The notes below the pieces were generated by a model. That model was not told the DNA's origin. It did not search any database and worked only from the letters and a program-made list of their open reading frames with translations. The translations under genes and the position numbers were made by a program. A DNA stretch of 64,000 bases, taken from contig CM035315.1 of NCBI GenBank assembly GCA_002900995.3, positions 481,967 through 545,966 on the forward strand, read 5' to 3'. This document shows, in pieces, positions 1-10,029 of the stretch. The first letter of the stretch is position 1. Each line of letters begins with the position of its first letter. This DNA comes from Ganoderma boninense. Lineage: Eukaryota; Basidiomycota; Agaricomycetes; Polyporales; Polyporaceae.

Positions 1-589
1 CAACAGGTCTTGCTGAAGCTTCCTCCACTGCTCTCACACTCTATCCATGTCTCGCACTTTATCCATGTCTCATCGTGAGTTCGTAATAACAGCAAGGTAC
101 AGATTAATGCGAAGTTTTTGATGATCTTGTCCTTCCTGATGTTCCTGTCGTTCGCAAGGACGGGATATAGAGTGAACTTGCGACATTACGCTCATGTTCT
201 ACGAATGAGAACGGAGATGCCAGAGAACGGAGATGCCAGAGCAGGCAAGTGGGGAGATGCCGCTTCGAAAGCAATGGGTGCCAGGTACGCTCCACTATGC
301 ATTCTCTCCGCACGACATTGCACGCTCTTTTTTTCGCTCCAAGCCTCACCCCAAACCACACCCCCCGTCTCCTCGCTACCGTATTTCATCACAGACACTC
401 CGCCGTGCATTCTTGGTAATGGTGCGTGGTCGACACAGCATCGCAGCCCAGTCGTTGACTATGCTAACGTTGTATCGCTCCATCCCTAAGAGAACTACAG
501 AAATCAGACATAGAACAACGGCAGTGGTAAGAGAGCGGTTGACGACCAACACCGGGTCGAAGCTTCAAGGACGCTCCCGTCCTCGCTCC

Positions 590-1660
590 AAACTTGCGTC
601 TTCAGGCGGCAGATGGACCTCCGATCTCCGCGCTGTGCACTCCCGTCCGCTCCTCCGCGATCGACGGCCGGCGTCGCGCTGTGCACTCCTGGTCCGCACC
701 TCTCGCCATCGCACACAATGCTCCCATCCGCTACTCCCGCCCTAATGCTGCTGTACTCCCGTCTGCTCCTCCGCCACAAATGGACGCCCGACCTCTGCGC
801 TGTGCACTCCTGTCCGCACCTCCCGTCATCGAATGCAATACTCCTGCACTACCATCCGCTCCTCCCGCCGCATGGACGGCCGACCTCTGTGCTGTGCATT
901 CCCGCCAGCTCGTCTCGCCTCAGATGGGCCGCAGATCTCCGTACTGTGGTCTTCTGTTCGCACCTCCCGCCACCGCGCACAATCTTCCTCCGCTCCCGTC
1001 CGCTCCCCCTCCCCGACCCTCCAGCTGCGTGTCCGTCCACTCCTTCTTACGCTGACGCGTGGGACCTGCCAGAACCGCAATTCTATCCCCATCTACTCCT
1101 TTCTCCGCAGATGCACCGCCAACATGGGTGCTGTCCACTCCCGCTCGCTCATGCCGCCGCAGATGGTCAGCCGACATCGCGCTGTGCACTGCCGTCCGTC
1201 CCTCCCGCCATCGCACACAACGCGCCTGTACTCTCGTCACCCGCAGATGGACGCCTGACCTCTGCGCTGTGCACTCCTCGTCCGCACCTCTCGCCATCGC
1301 ACACAATGCTCCCATCCGCTCCTCCCGCCCTATTGCTGCTGTACTCCCGTCCGCTCCTCCGCCACAAATGGACGCCCGACCTCTGCGTTGTGCACTCCTG
1401 TCCGCACCTCCCGTCATCGCACACAATGCTCCTGCACTCCCGTCCGCACCTCCCGCCGCAGATGGACGGCCGACCTCTGCGCTGTGCACTCCCGCCAGCT
1501 CATGTCGCCTCAGATAGGCCGCCGATCTCCGTGCTGTGGTCTTCTGTTCGCACCTCCCGTCAGCGCGCACAATCTTCCTGCGCTCCCGTCCGCTCCTCTC
1601 CCCGATCCTCTAACTGCGCTTCCATCCACTCCTTCCTATGCCGACGCGCACACGGTACAT
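590..1660. repeat. nested GC-rich direct repeat / minisatellite
   Basis: Pyrimidine-rich variants of 'ctgcgctgtgcactcc' and 'gtccgcacctcccgcc' recur throughout. On top of this a block of about 385 bp (about 678-1060) recurs with a few changes at about 1268-1654, an offset of roughly 588 bp; for example 'gccacaaatggacgcccgac' occurs at 773 and 1361. Long open frames on both strands follow from the scarcity of stop codons in the repeat. No splice structure or known domain supports coding. Confidence 0.85.
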
Positions 1661-1981
1661 AGGTCGCTGGAGCTGCACTTCTCTCTGCCCTTCTCGCATC
1701 CAACCGCCGATGCTTCGCAGAAACTGACGATTAACCGTCCTCCCTGTCCTACTGCTTATCCGCAGCTGTCTATCGAGCGACGCTCACCCGCGCTTCACCC
1801 TTTTCTTGGTGTTATGTCGGCTGAGTGCGGAAGTTCCTCGCAGTCAGGGGTACTTGGACAATGTGTCTCGTATTGGAAACGCTAGAAGTTGTTTGGAATA
1901 TCTGGGCGTGTACATGTAGATGATACTGCATTACTATTGTACATCTAACTCCCTCCGGGATGCATCCATAGACGCGAGGTA

Positions 1982-2630
1982 TCAAAGATCTGTCATCTTC
2001 ACGTCTCCCGCTGCTACAGGGATGAAACCCATAGACTGGCGGAGCAATGTCTGGATTTCCTGGCGGCGCGCAACGCTTGCCAGCTTCGTGTCGACCAGCA
2101 CTTTCAGCAACCGCCAAAACTCTTCCTTGATCTGGAAACGAAGGGTGCATCGAAGGCGCTCAGTAGTGAACGTAATCTTGAGGAAGCTCTATGAACCATC
2201 GTGAGCTGGATTGATAAATATCTAAGTGCTGGATCATAAGGCTTACCTCGTCGTGAGACGTGTTTGGAGTCTCCCAAATGAGAAACATCACCGCCGGCGT
2301 AGCAGGCTCGGCGCATTGAGCGCCGTGGACGAGGGGTGTCGCACTCAGAGAGTCTGTGTGTGAGTGACGTCGTAAGCACACATCCAAAAGAGATTAAGAT
2401 CAAAACACACATATACCGTGCCCAATCTCCGCAAGAAGGACGTGAACTTTAATTTCCTTGAAGAGCGGGACAACCGAACCCCGGGGATGCTGCTCCACAA
2501 CCAGTGTGGCAGCATTCGTGGAGAATGCTAGCTTTGCGTCGCTGGCGACAAGGAATATATGTCCATGAGCCCCAACAGATAAGCAGATTTGGAGTATGTA
2601 CGGGTGTAGAGTCACTGAGGGATCGCTCAT
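1982..2630 (-). CDS. hypothetical protein, three exons
   Basis: Not recognised. A consistent three-exon model reads 2630-2417 (from ATG), 2353-2247 and 2158-1982 (to TGA). The introns are 63 and 88 bp with GT-AG ends, in phases 1 and 0, giving 165 residues. The N-terminal part is mildly hydrophobic (LHPYILQICLSVGAHGHIF). The C-terminal part is helical and charged (FQIKEEFWRLLKVLVDTKLA). I see no signal peptide or catalytic motif. It lies 216 bp beyond the stop of the next minus-strand gene, and the two may be tandem genes. Coding status is supported by in-frame joining and codon-like composition only. Confidence 0.55.
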
Positions 2631-2846
2631 GGGTACTGAGTTGGAATGCGTGTACGGACTTCAGAGGTTGACAAGTAACGAGAGCGAGGCAAGCATCTTA
2701 TATGGCCTAGCAGTCACACCAATCCTGATTAAAAACAAACAACATTGATTTTTTGAACGCGCCATCTCATGGTTAGGTGTGGTCATACATGGTACAATCG
2801 CTCCCTAACTAAACCAGACAATCGGCGGAGCTTGCGGGCCGAGAAC

Positions 2847-3718
2847 CTATTGGGCGTCGGAGGTAGAGGAGGAACCGGCGACGGCAGGCAAGTTGACGGT
2901 TGTACTCGGGGGCGAGCCAGTCACCGTAGGTGAACCTGACCTTGACGCAAAGCCCAGTTGATCAAAGTCACCTGCAAGACAATCGGTAAGACACCAAAAG
3001 TGTAATTCGCTGAGACTGAGGGACAATACCAGTATGTGTACTGTCTTGACACCACGCGTCGCTGGCAGGATTTGCCGAGTGTGAAGGTACAATCGGCTGA
3101 ATCTCACGAAGACGCGCCATGAGGCCGGCGAGACGGTTCTCCTCTTCAGATCTCATATGGGAGACAATGTCCATTACGTTCCAAAATTCTTGGGAATTGT
3201 CGAAGCGCAGATGATGCTGGGTCAGATCGCGAGTAAACACGATATGGCGGGAGTGCTGTACCAGGCCATGGAATGACCGTCAGCCACTAAAGACGTGAAA
3301 GAGCAGCGCACATGCCTCGTTACACTCAAAGGACGCTGACGGATCAGATATCAACATCTCCACGACGGGTGGCGAAGCGCTACTCGTAAGGCCACAATCA
3401 AAGACATTGAATATCGCCAGGCCGTCTACGTGAACAGGTCTGGGTGAAATGATACTCATGAGTTTCAGTGGAGGAGCGAACGCACATGTTTCGGTCGTTA
3501 ACTCGGCCAACACTACCCTAACCTTCTGCCACTCTGTGGCACCCACTGGAGTCTCGGCTCCGACAATCGTTTCAGAATATAGGACATTGGCCGAAGAGAA
3601 ATCGATGGGTGGCCTGCCAAAGAATGAAGTTGAGAAATAGCAGGACTTGGAGACCACGATTTCACTTACACAGACATTGCGCCGTGAACCGTCAATCAGG
3701 TTGAGGGGAAACCAACGG
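2847..3718 (-). CDS. hypothetical protein, 5' end unresolved
   Basis: Not recognised. Exons read 3718-3295, 3255-3030 and 2971-2847 (to TAG). The first starts after a possible acceptor (tgaag), so at least one upstream coding exon is missing. The 39-bp intron at 3294-3256 removes an otherwise in-frame TGA and carries a branch-point-like gctgac. The next intron is 58 bp. The protein contains a segment WQKVRVVLAELTTETCAF, a charged helical stretch (MRSEEENRLAGLMARLREI) and a Ser/Thr/Pro-rich tail. Function unknown. The 4311 gene on the other strand is divergent from it. Confidence 0.5.
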
Positions 3719-4310
3719 CTTCACATAGAAGTGATTCAGCGCCGAGAGCATCATGGCGCATAGATATTGGGACAGAGCAAGGCCAGGCAACAAAGGTAGA
3801 AGATTGTCGACAAAGGAGAGCAGTCGGCATGTGCAGAGGCCCGGCCAGCACCGGCTCCACGCTCCCACGTTACGTGGTTCCGACACTCAGCGCTCAGCCT
3901 ACGGTTTCCGCCGTTCCCGTGATTGCCTCGGTCCCAGGCTCATTTCGCTCCAGCCGTGGTCTCGACGTTCACGGATCTTGCTCATTCTGTGTATCGTGTA
4001 CAACTCTCGTCGATTATGCATCTACTGGATCGTCAACCGGTCAGCTGCTGCAGCTGTTCACGGCAACGGAGCCTCATTACGAGGGAGAGCTTCGCTACTT
4101 GTGCGCCCCCTTCCGTTCTTTCAGCTCAAAGCCTGACCATCGAATGTCTATCCTGATTGTGTAGTAGCGTAGAGGGCATATATGGAGGCCCACATGCTTC
4201 TCGTTCACTACATTCAGCTAATTCCTCCGCCCTCTCTGCACATTGCCGTGTCTTGCTACCAGTCGCGTCTCGCGTATCCTTTTCGCCGCCTCACGCCTCA
4301 TTCGAACAGC

Positions 4311-5190
4311 ATGTCGTCTGTTTGGAAGATAGTGTGAGTCAGCTGTTTTGGATGCTCGTGGTCAAGGCCGTTCGGAGACTGACTGAACAATGTGTTTCAG
4401 GTTTTCTGCCCTCTATGTTACCGTTCACGCCTGGGGCCCTCGAGTTGTCGACGAGTTCGGAGCCTCAGACGCCCGACTTTTTGTCTTGTTGCATGAGAAT
4501 GGCGCAGGTGCGTGTAGCGTGCTTTCTTTATGGTCTACTTCTTGAGCCGCTCACGAGATGCAACAGCCTTCATCGTGGTTGTCGGGAAGGACCCGAGTCA
4601 TGTTCTTCTCTTCAACTTTGGCCAGTTTTGGCTGACTTCGACTTGTAGTCGTTGGGTACGTCGCTGTCTCAGTCTGTCTTTCATCATTCATGCATTCATA
4701 TTTTACTTCAAAGACTACCTCTACGGTTACATACCGTGCCCAAAATGCCGGGATTTTCCTGATCTTCTCGACCGCGGCTGCCCTGGACCAGTTCGAGGAG
4801 TGCTGTGACAGAGTGCTCCCGGCGAACATTTTGACGTCCGCTGCGCCGTCGGATGAGGATCTGCATGCCCTCAACATCATCCCCGCGCCTAGGGTCGTCG
4901 GGGATTTCCTTATGGGGTCCCCGAGCCTTGCGTTGGGTCTCTCCACCTCACGCGCCGCTTCGAGGTGCGACGGTGACTCCGACGTTAGTTCTGATGAGAA
5001 GTCAGAGCTCAGCAGCCCCCCGACGCTTGTAGATCTCGATTCTTCCCTGTCTAGCCTGGACTTGGAAGATTTCGATGAGCTTGCAAGCGTCATGCTCGAG
5101 AACGAGTTCGCGAGTGTCGTGCTCGAGGATGATGGGATCTTTGCGTCGGCGATCGACGCCGAGTATGTGTGGTTCGACCAGCGCATGTAA
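4311..5190 (+). CDS. hypothetical protein, four exons, acidic C-terminus
   Basis: Exons 4311-4333, 4401-4507, 4558-4655 and 4714-5190 join in frame (phases 2, 1, 0) to a 234-residue protein. All introns are 50-67 bp with GT-AG ends. The N-terminal half is hydrophobic, with segments such as VVFSALYVTVHAW and TAFIVVVG. The C-terminal half is rich in Ser, Asp and Glu (LDSSLSSLDLEDFDELASVM). I do not recognise a family. Hydrophobic short exons plus an acidic cytoplasmic-like tail resemble multi-exon fungal membrane proteins, but this is inference. The first exon could be preceded by others, because the ATG sits near its donor. A long minus-strand frame over 4551-5219 is judged antisense. Confidence 0.55.
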
Positions 5191-5299
5191 TCGACTTCTC
5201 GATCATTACCTAGTGTCATGTCTCAGAAAAATGTATCTTACTTATCTTGTGCCGGTTATGGGTATAGAAACGCAATAGCATGGGAATGAGAACACTGAA

Positions 5300-5893
5300 G
5301 ACCCTGGCTTGAACTTGGAGGAGGACGTCCACTAGGTCCCGGGACACGAGCTCGACGCACATCCCTCGCTGTACCTGGGCCATGGGGCACCGCCCCGACA
5401 ACCGCCGCGAACGAGCCCGCCTCCTCGACGCGCTGCGCAGGACGGCCAGCGCGGACTCCGCGTCGCAGCCCTGCGCGCGATAGCCAAAGAGCGCGACGTG
5501 GCGCTGGGACTGCAAGCCGACGCGCGCCATGACGGGGATGCCGACGCTCGTGAGCCTGCGGCGGGTCTCGACGAGCTCGAGCCCGCCCTCCATCTTGATT
5601 CCTCGGGGCCCACGTGGTACGTCCTGTACGGCATGTCCGCAACGAGGAGGGGCACCTTGGAGCCGCGCGCGACGGCGCGCGTGTGGTGGAGGAACTCGTC
5701 GAGCGTGAGGCGCGTGGCGGAGTCGTAGCCGAGGCAGACCTGCGCGAGCGAGTCGCCGACGAGCGTGATGTCGATCCTGTGCGCCTCGCAGGCGCGCCCC
5801 GTGGGGTAGTAGTCGGCGGTGAGATACCGTGTTGGGCGTGCGGGACGCGCGGAGGGCTTGCAGGTGCGCGATCGTCACTTTCTTGCGCACTGG
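5300..5893 (-). pseudogene. panB: decayed ketopantoate hydroxymethyltransferase (panB-like)
   Basis: PanB transfers a hydroxymethyl group from methylene-tetrahydrofolate to 2-oxoisovalerate in pantothenate synthesis. Collinear PanB blocks appear here in changing frames: VTIAHLQALRA near 5885, DITLVGDSLAQVCLGYDS near 5780-5730, PLLVADMPYRTYHVGPEE near 5655-5600, IKMEGGLELVE near 5600, GIPVMARVGLQSQ near 5545 and EEAGSFA near 5430. The Asp of LVGDSL and the Glu of KMEGG match the usual metal-site positions. At least three frame changes and a loss of about 15 codons between the YHV block and KMEGG break the gene. The C-terminal third survives only as faint nucleotide similarity. Homology carries straight across the breaks, so introns do not explain them. 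Confidence 0.75.
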
Positions 5894-6776
5894 GGGGTGC
5901 CTGAGGGATAGATGAAGGGTAAGCTGACGTGTCCACGATAAGGAGAGAAGAGGCGGCGAGGCAGACGGAGGGACCCATGACCTCTAGATCTATATCGGAG
6001 CGAGTCTGGTCTGCCTGAATGAGAGATACTGCAGATATCTGCAGTAGCCTCCGAGTGCGGTTGAAGGCGCTCAGCAAGTGGAGTTATATGGAACGAGAGA
6101 GGTTTGGGAGCAGGCATTTCTCCGCGCGCTTCTCCTGAAGGCTTTCTATACTGTCGAAGACGAAAAGGCGGGCGTTTGTGCCAGTGCCAGGGCCTCTCAC
6201 GCGCGAAGGGGAAGGGGGATAGCATTGGGAGCGAGGATCGACGTTCAGTAGCCTCGTGTACGCACAGCCCCACGAGGCATAGAAGCTATGCGGGATCTTC
6301 ATGTCCGCTCCAACGGCTCCAAGGGGCAAGAAGAGGACAAAGGAAAACTGCCCGAGAAGGATTGGGACTCACCATTCGCATCGTCTCCCTGATGTTTCTC
6401 CGGTCTCGCGCTCATCCATCGCTGGGTGCAGTCCCGAAAGGGACATGTCTGCGGTTGGAGGGGAAATTCGAGAAGCCGCGCCGGGCGCTGTATGAGTTTC
6501 GCCGATCTGAGCACGTCGCAGCGATTCTGGCACTTTTTAGTACCTTAGTACCTTGCGGTCCAGTAGTTGCAATTTGATAGATGCGATGCACAAGGGGGGG
6601 GGGGGCGTAGGGGAAGGGCAACGCGCAGTTCGCGTCGAAGTCGAATGGACGCCACCCACGTCGCGTAATTCGCAAGATCGACTGGACATGCAATTCGGGA
6701 ACTGAAGGAAAGACTTCGAGTAGAAATATATGCACAGGATATGATGTACTCAGCGAGGCTACGAACAGAGACCGCT
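5894..6776. other. no recognised gene
   Basis: Short open frames on both strands only. A 12-G run lies near 6594-6605. I see no domain or consistent splice model. Confidence 0.5.
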
Positions 6777-8370
6777 CTACCCGCTGGACTTGATGGCCTT
6801 GGCTTCGAGCCACTCCAAGTGGAGAAGGACCCCCAGATCCCCTACTTACGCCATATCGCTGTGCTTCCAGCTTGCGATCTAGTGAGGAGAAGTGCCAACG
6901 AAATTGATACCGCTCCGATGATGAGGCCGAGGAATAAATACACGGTGATCTGACGTATAACCACAGTGAATGAGATTAGAGTGTACACGTTCCAATAAAT
7001 AAACATACGCTGAAGCAATCGGAGTTTGACCACGCGCTGTACCGAACCCCCCACCAACCCTTTCTTCCATGGCCAGCACCTGAATAGGAGATCAGTTTTC
7101 AGTGAGCTTCCTCCCGACAGAGGCTGCGTACCATCCTCAGCGCACCATAGAGCTACCGCCGTCGACGCGTCTTGATTAGTGATTCCCGTCGCGATCATGA
7201 AACGATCGTTGCTTGAGTCGTAGTAAGCTGTGAGAGCCAACACGATGTCCTCGGCTGTGAGCGGGCATGAGATCATGAAAACGACGGCATATGATTGACT
7301 ATACCACGGAGCCTTAAGATTTGGTGGAGGCGAAGTGTCGAAACGTTCCACAGATGGACCTCCCCGACACTACTTCCAGCAATGACAGCGTTGCCACCAT
7401 GTACGAAGAGCACAGGTACCGCGAACACCCTTCCGATAGGATGCTTCAGGGTGCCAAGAGAGGTGCCAGTGGCAGTCTCGTAAATATCGACACCAGAGGT
7501 CATATTCGAGACAACCAACTTCTGACCATCGGGTGTAATGCTGGCACTTGCACTACGGCAATCAGCACTCTTTGTAGACAGCCAGCCAAGAGACGTCACT
7601 TGCATGTAACCATTAAGGGGGGTGGTTGAGAGCCGTCTCCAGTCCCTGGTATCATATATGCTACGGCGTTATTAGCGAATACTGTCATCGTACGGAGTGC
7701 TTATCACTTACACATAACCATGGTATAAGTACGTCACCAACAGAATGGACTTGCGATCCTTGGACCGGGTCCAGTGAACGCTTGTAACCAATACCTCGCT
7801 GTGCTCGTTGGTTGAATTTTTGGGAGGGTGCGGCAGATCTAGCAAGTGGCTCCATTGATCTGCTCAACCAATAAGTACTAAAGATCCTACGCGTGGGTAC
7901 CTCCGCACCGTACCGTCCTTTCTGGTCCAAATCGCCAGTTCTTCGTGCGAACCGGAGGCTAGACGATCGCCGTCCGCCGCTAGACGTTCCACGGGAAAAT
8001 TGTGGCTTCTAGGGAAGCTGATGGCATGGATACGAGACTACGCCGTATGAGCCACATCTCGATAAAGTGAAGCAAGGATAAGGACACTTACTTGGTTGAT
8101 AGAAAGCGCGAGAATGCCCCCGTCTTGCACGCCGCAGAGGATGAGACCGTATGAGACCCAGGCAAGCGATAAAACAGGGCTATTGGCAACGAAAGTGTGC
8201 AATAGCTGACCGTTAGATGTCTGCCATATGCAAACTTTGTGATCGAGCCCTCCAGATGCAAGGAGGACGCCCTTGGGACTGAAGGCGACCGCGGCAACGC
8301 CACCACTATGGCCCACAGAGTCCGATACGGTTCTTTTCTTCTCGTATCGCAGGAGAATAGGGGCAGACAT
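6777..8370 (-). CDS. WD40-repeat protein with C-terminal membrane segment
   Basis: Exons 8370-8092, 8037-7914, 7838-7712, 7660-7305, 7254-6850 and a short last exon (about 6802-6777) join in frame to about 438 residues. WD40-type blades are visible: VAFSPKGVLLASGGLDHKVC IW at residues 27-49, GDRLASGSHEELAIW, ITPDGQKLVVSNMTSGVDIY and SSVGEVHLWNV. Near the end a hydrophobic stretch (VYLFLGLIIGAVSISLALLL) looks like a single membrane helix. This arrangement fits a multicopy Agaricomycete WD40 family; its role is not known to me. If the splice at 6850 is not used, the frame stops at 6842. The start faces the SUN gene across 228 bp. Confidence 0.8.
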
Positions 8371-8598
8371 TGTTTATAACTGAGGGAGGATTTGGGCTGA
8401 GATGGTATAGGACAGCAGAATATTGTAGTGAGAATGGGACACCCCAAGACCGAGAAAGCACGCAGCTCTCTATCAAGGCGAGGATGGCGGTTGAGGGCAG
8501 CACTAACTGACGCCCAGCATCAAACGTCCAATGCCCCGGCGCTTCACGCCTCCCCTCTGCATTCCTCCATCGCCACTGCTACACCCGGCTACACCTCC
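8371..8598. promoter_or_regulatory. shared intergenic region of a divergent gene pair
   Basis: The 228 bp between the WD40 start (8370, minus) and the SUN start (8599, plus) must hold both promoters. I see no clear TATA box. The assignment is from geometry only. Confidence 0.5.
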
Positions 8599-9680
8599 AT
8601 GACCGACCCCTTCAGCCCGAACAGATTCATCCATGAGGTGGAACCTTCTTCAAGCACGGGAGGTGAGTTCCTCAGTGTCGGTGTGTGTCGCTCTCGACTC
8701 GTCTGACCCCTCAGTTCGTCCAGCAGTAGGCGTAGGCCGGCTTCGACCAACTCAAGGTCGGAGGAAGGAGGGACACAACGTAGATGGGGGCCTTGGGGGA
8801 ATTTCCGACCTTGGACCGACGTCGTCTCACCCTATTGCTCGCTCTCGAGCAACCACGCAACCCCAGCTCCTCCCTACGGGTATGGGCCCTGCCGACTCCG
8901 TCCATCCATCGCGTACCTTCAGTCCACGAAGCATCGCTGTCCTATCTGGTGTCGTGATATCTATTCTGTTCTTCTACCTCTTCCGGATTTGGAACTACCC
9001 GTCGCTGCCGAACCCTCCAAGTGTCGACCCAGCGGTCAAGGCGTACGTCGACCGCGCGATCAATCGAGCCCTTCGTGACCCTGTCGGACGTCGAGACTTT
9101 GCCCTGCTTGCCGACGGAGCCATAGTCCTGGCTGAACTCACGAAGCTTATCACACCAAAGGGAACGGTAGAATTGCCGTCGAATAGCTTCCCGGATATGG
9201 CTTTAAACGACGACATGCGAATCGGGAACTGCTGGTTGGTCCCCGGTAACGCAGTTCAGCTAGGGACTTCGCTTATCCGCCATGATCCACCCCACCCACG
9301 TTTCGATAGACCACATCCCCTTCGAGATAGCGGCTGAAATCGGACGTGCGCCTCGATCAATGCGTCTTTGGGGAGGTGTGGACGGAACGGCAAACAAGGC
9401 TCGACTTCGCGAGCTCGAGGAATCCCAACCCCCCCGCCGTCTTCATGGGCATGTGGGTCCCAAGATCACCCTCGGCTACGAATTCACCCTTTTGGGTACT
9501 TTCGAATACGATATACGTGGTTCGTCCCATGTTCAAACATTCGCTTTGGAGCCGTATTTCGCAGAGTCTGGGATGTATTTTGGAGTGGTGGTGCTGGAAA
9601 CCACGAGCAACTGGGGGGGTAACGCAACCTGCCTGTACCGCCTTCGCGTGCATGGCGATACTTACGCCCCAGAAAATTAG
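8599..9680 (+). CDS. SUN-domain (Sad1/UNC-84) protein, one-base frameshift
   Basis: SUN proteins sit in the inner nuclear membrane or ER and link to KASH partners. Exon 1 (8599-8662) joins exon 2 (8715-9680) over a 52-bp intron. A membrane segment follows near residue 95 (VLSGVVISILFFYLF). The SUN domain has RDFALLADGAIVL, GNCWLVPGNAVQLG, IHPTHVSIDHIPFEIA and a closing CLYRLRVHG. The frame breaks at about 9275: one surplus base in 'gcttatccgcc' separates the two halves of the domain. Removing it makes the total coding length a multiple of three (342 residues) and reads smoothly through the family signature. This is either an assembly insertion or a recent inactivating change. Confidence 0.85.
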
Positions 9681-10029
9681 ATGTCATGATGCACGGTCCT
9701 TGTGGTTTGTGTCCTTGTTGTTGGGAATCTATATGCTGCTACCCTGCTGTTACTCTGTCCCTTCGCGCTTCTGCGCGTTTAGCGTGTGCTAAAGGTCAAG
9801 GACTGAACTGCGGAGGCAACATACAATGCCTTTGTCTCCCACCTTGCAAGGGACATTCCAACCAGTCGTAAGTGATCAAATAGGTTTTTATGCTCCAGGA
9901 CACTAAAGGCTCACATTTAGGTAATTTGCGACTATGTCTGTTCAAAGAGTCGACGCTGCACAATCAACTAGGTCAGTGTTTCCTATATAGGTTTCCAGTT
10001 TTTGATGTACTGCGTCCCTAGACCGTCTC
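9681..10029. other. intergenic, nothing recognised
   Basis: 3' flank of the SUN gene and 5' flank of the 12-exon gene. No feature identified. Confidence 0.5.

Noticed and set aside
613..1662. 349-codon open frame on the plus strand
   Set aside because: It lies entirely in the C-rich repeat, several other frames are equally open, and the translated repeat has no domain.
4551..5219. 222-codon minus-strand frame
   Set aside because: Antisense to a four-exon plus-strand gene with consistent splice phases.
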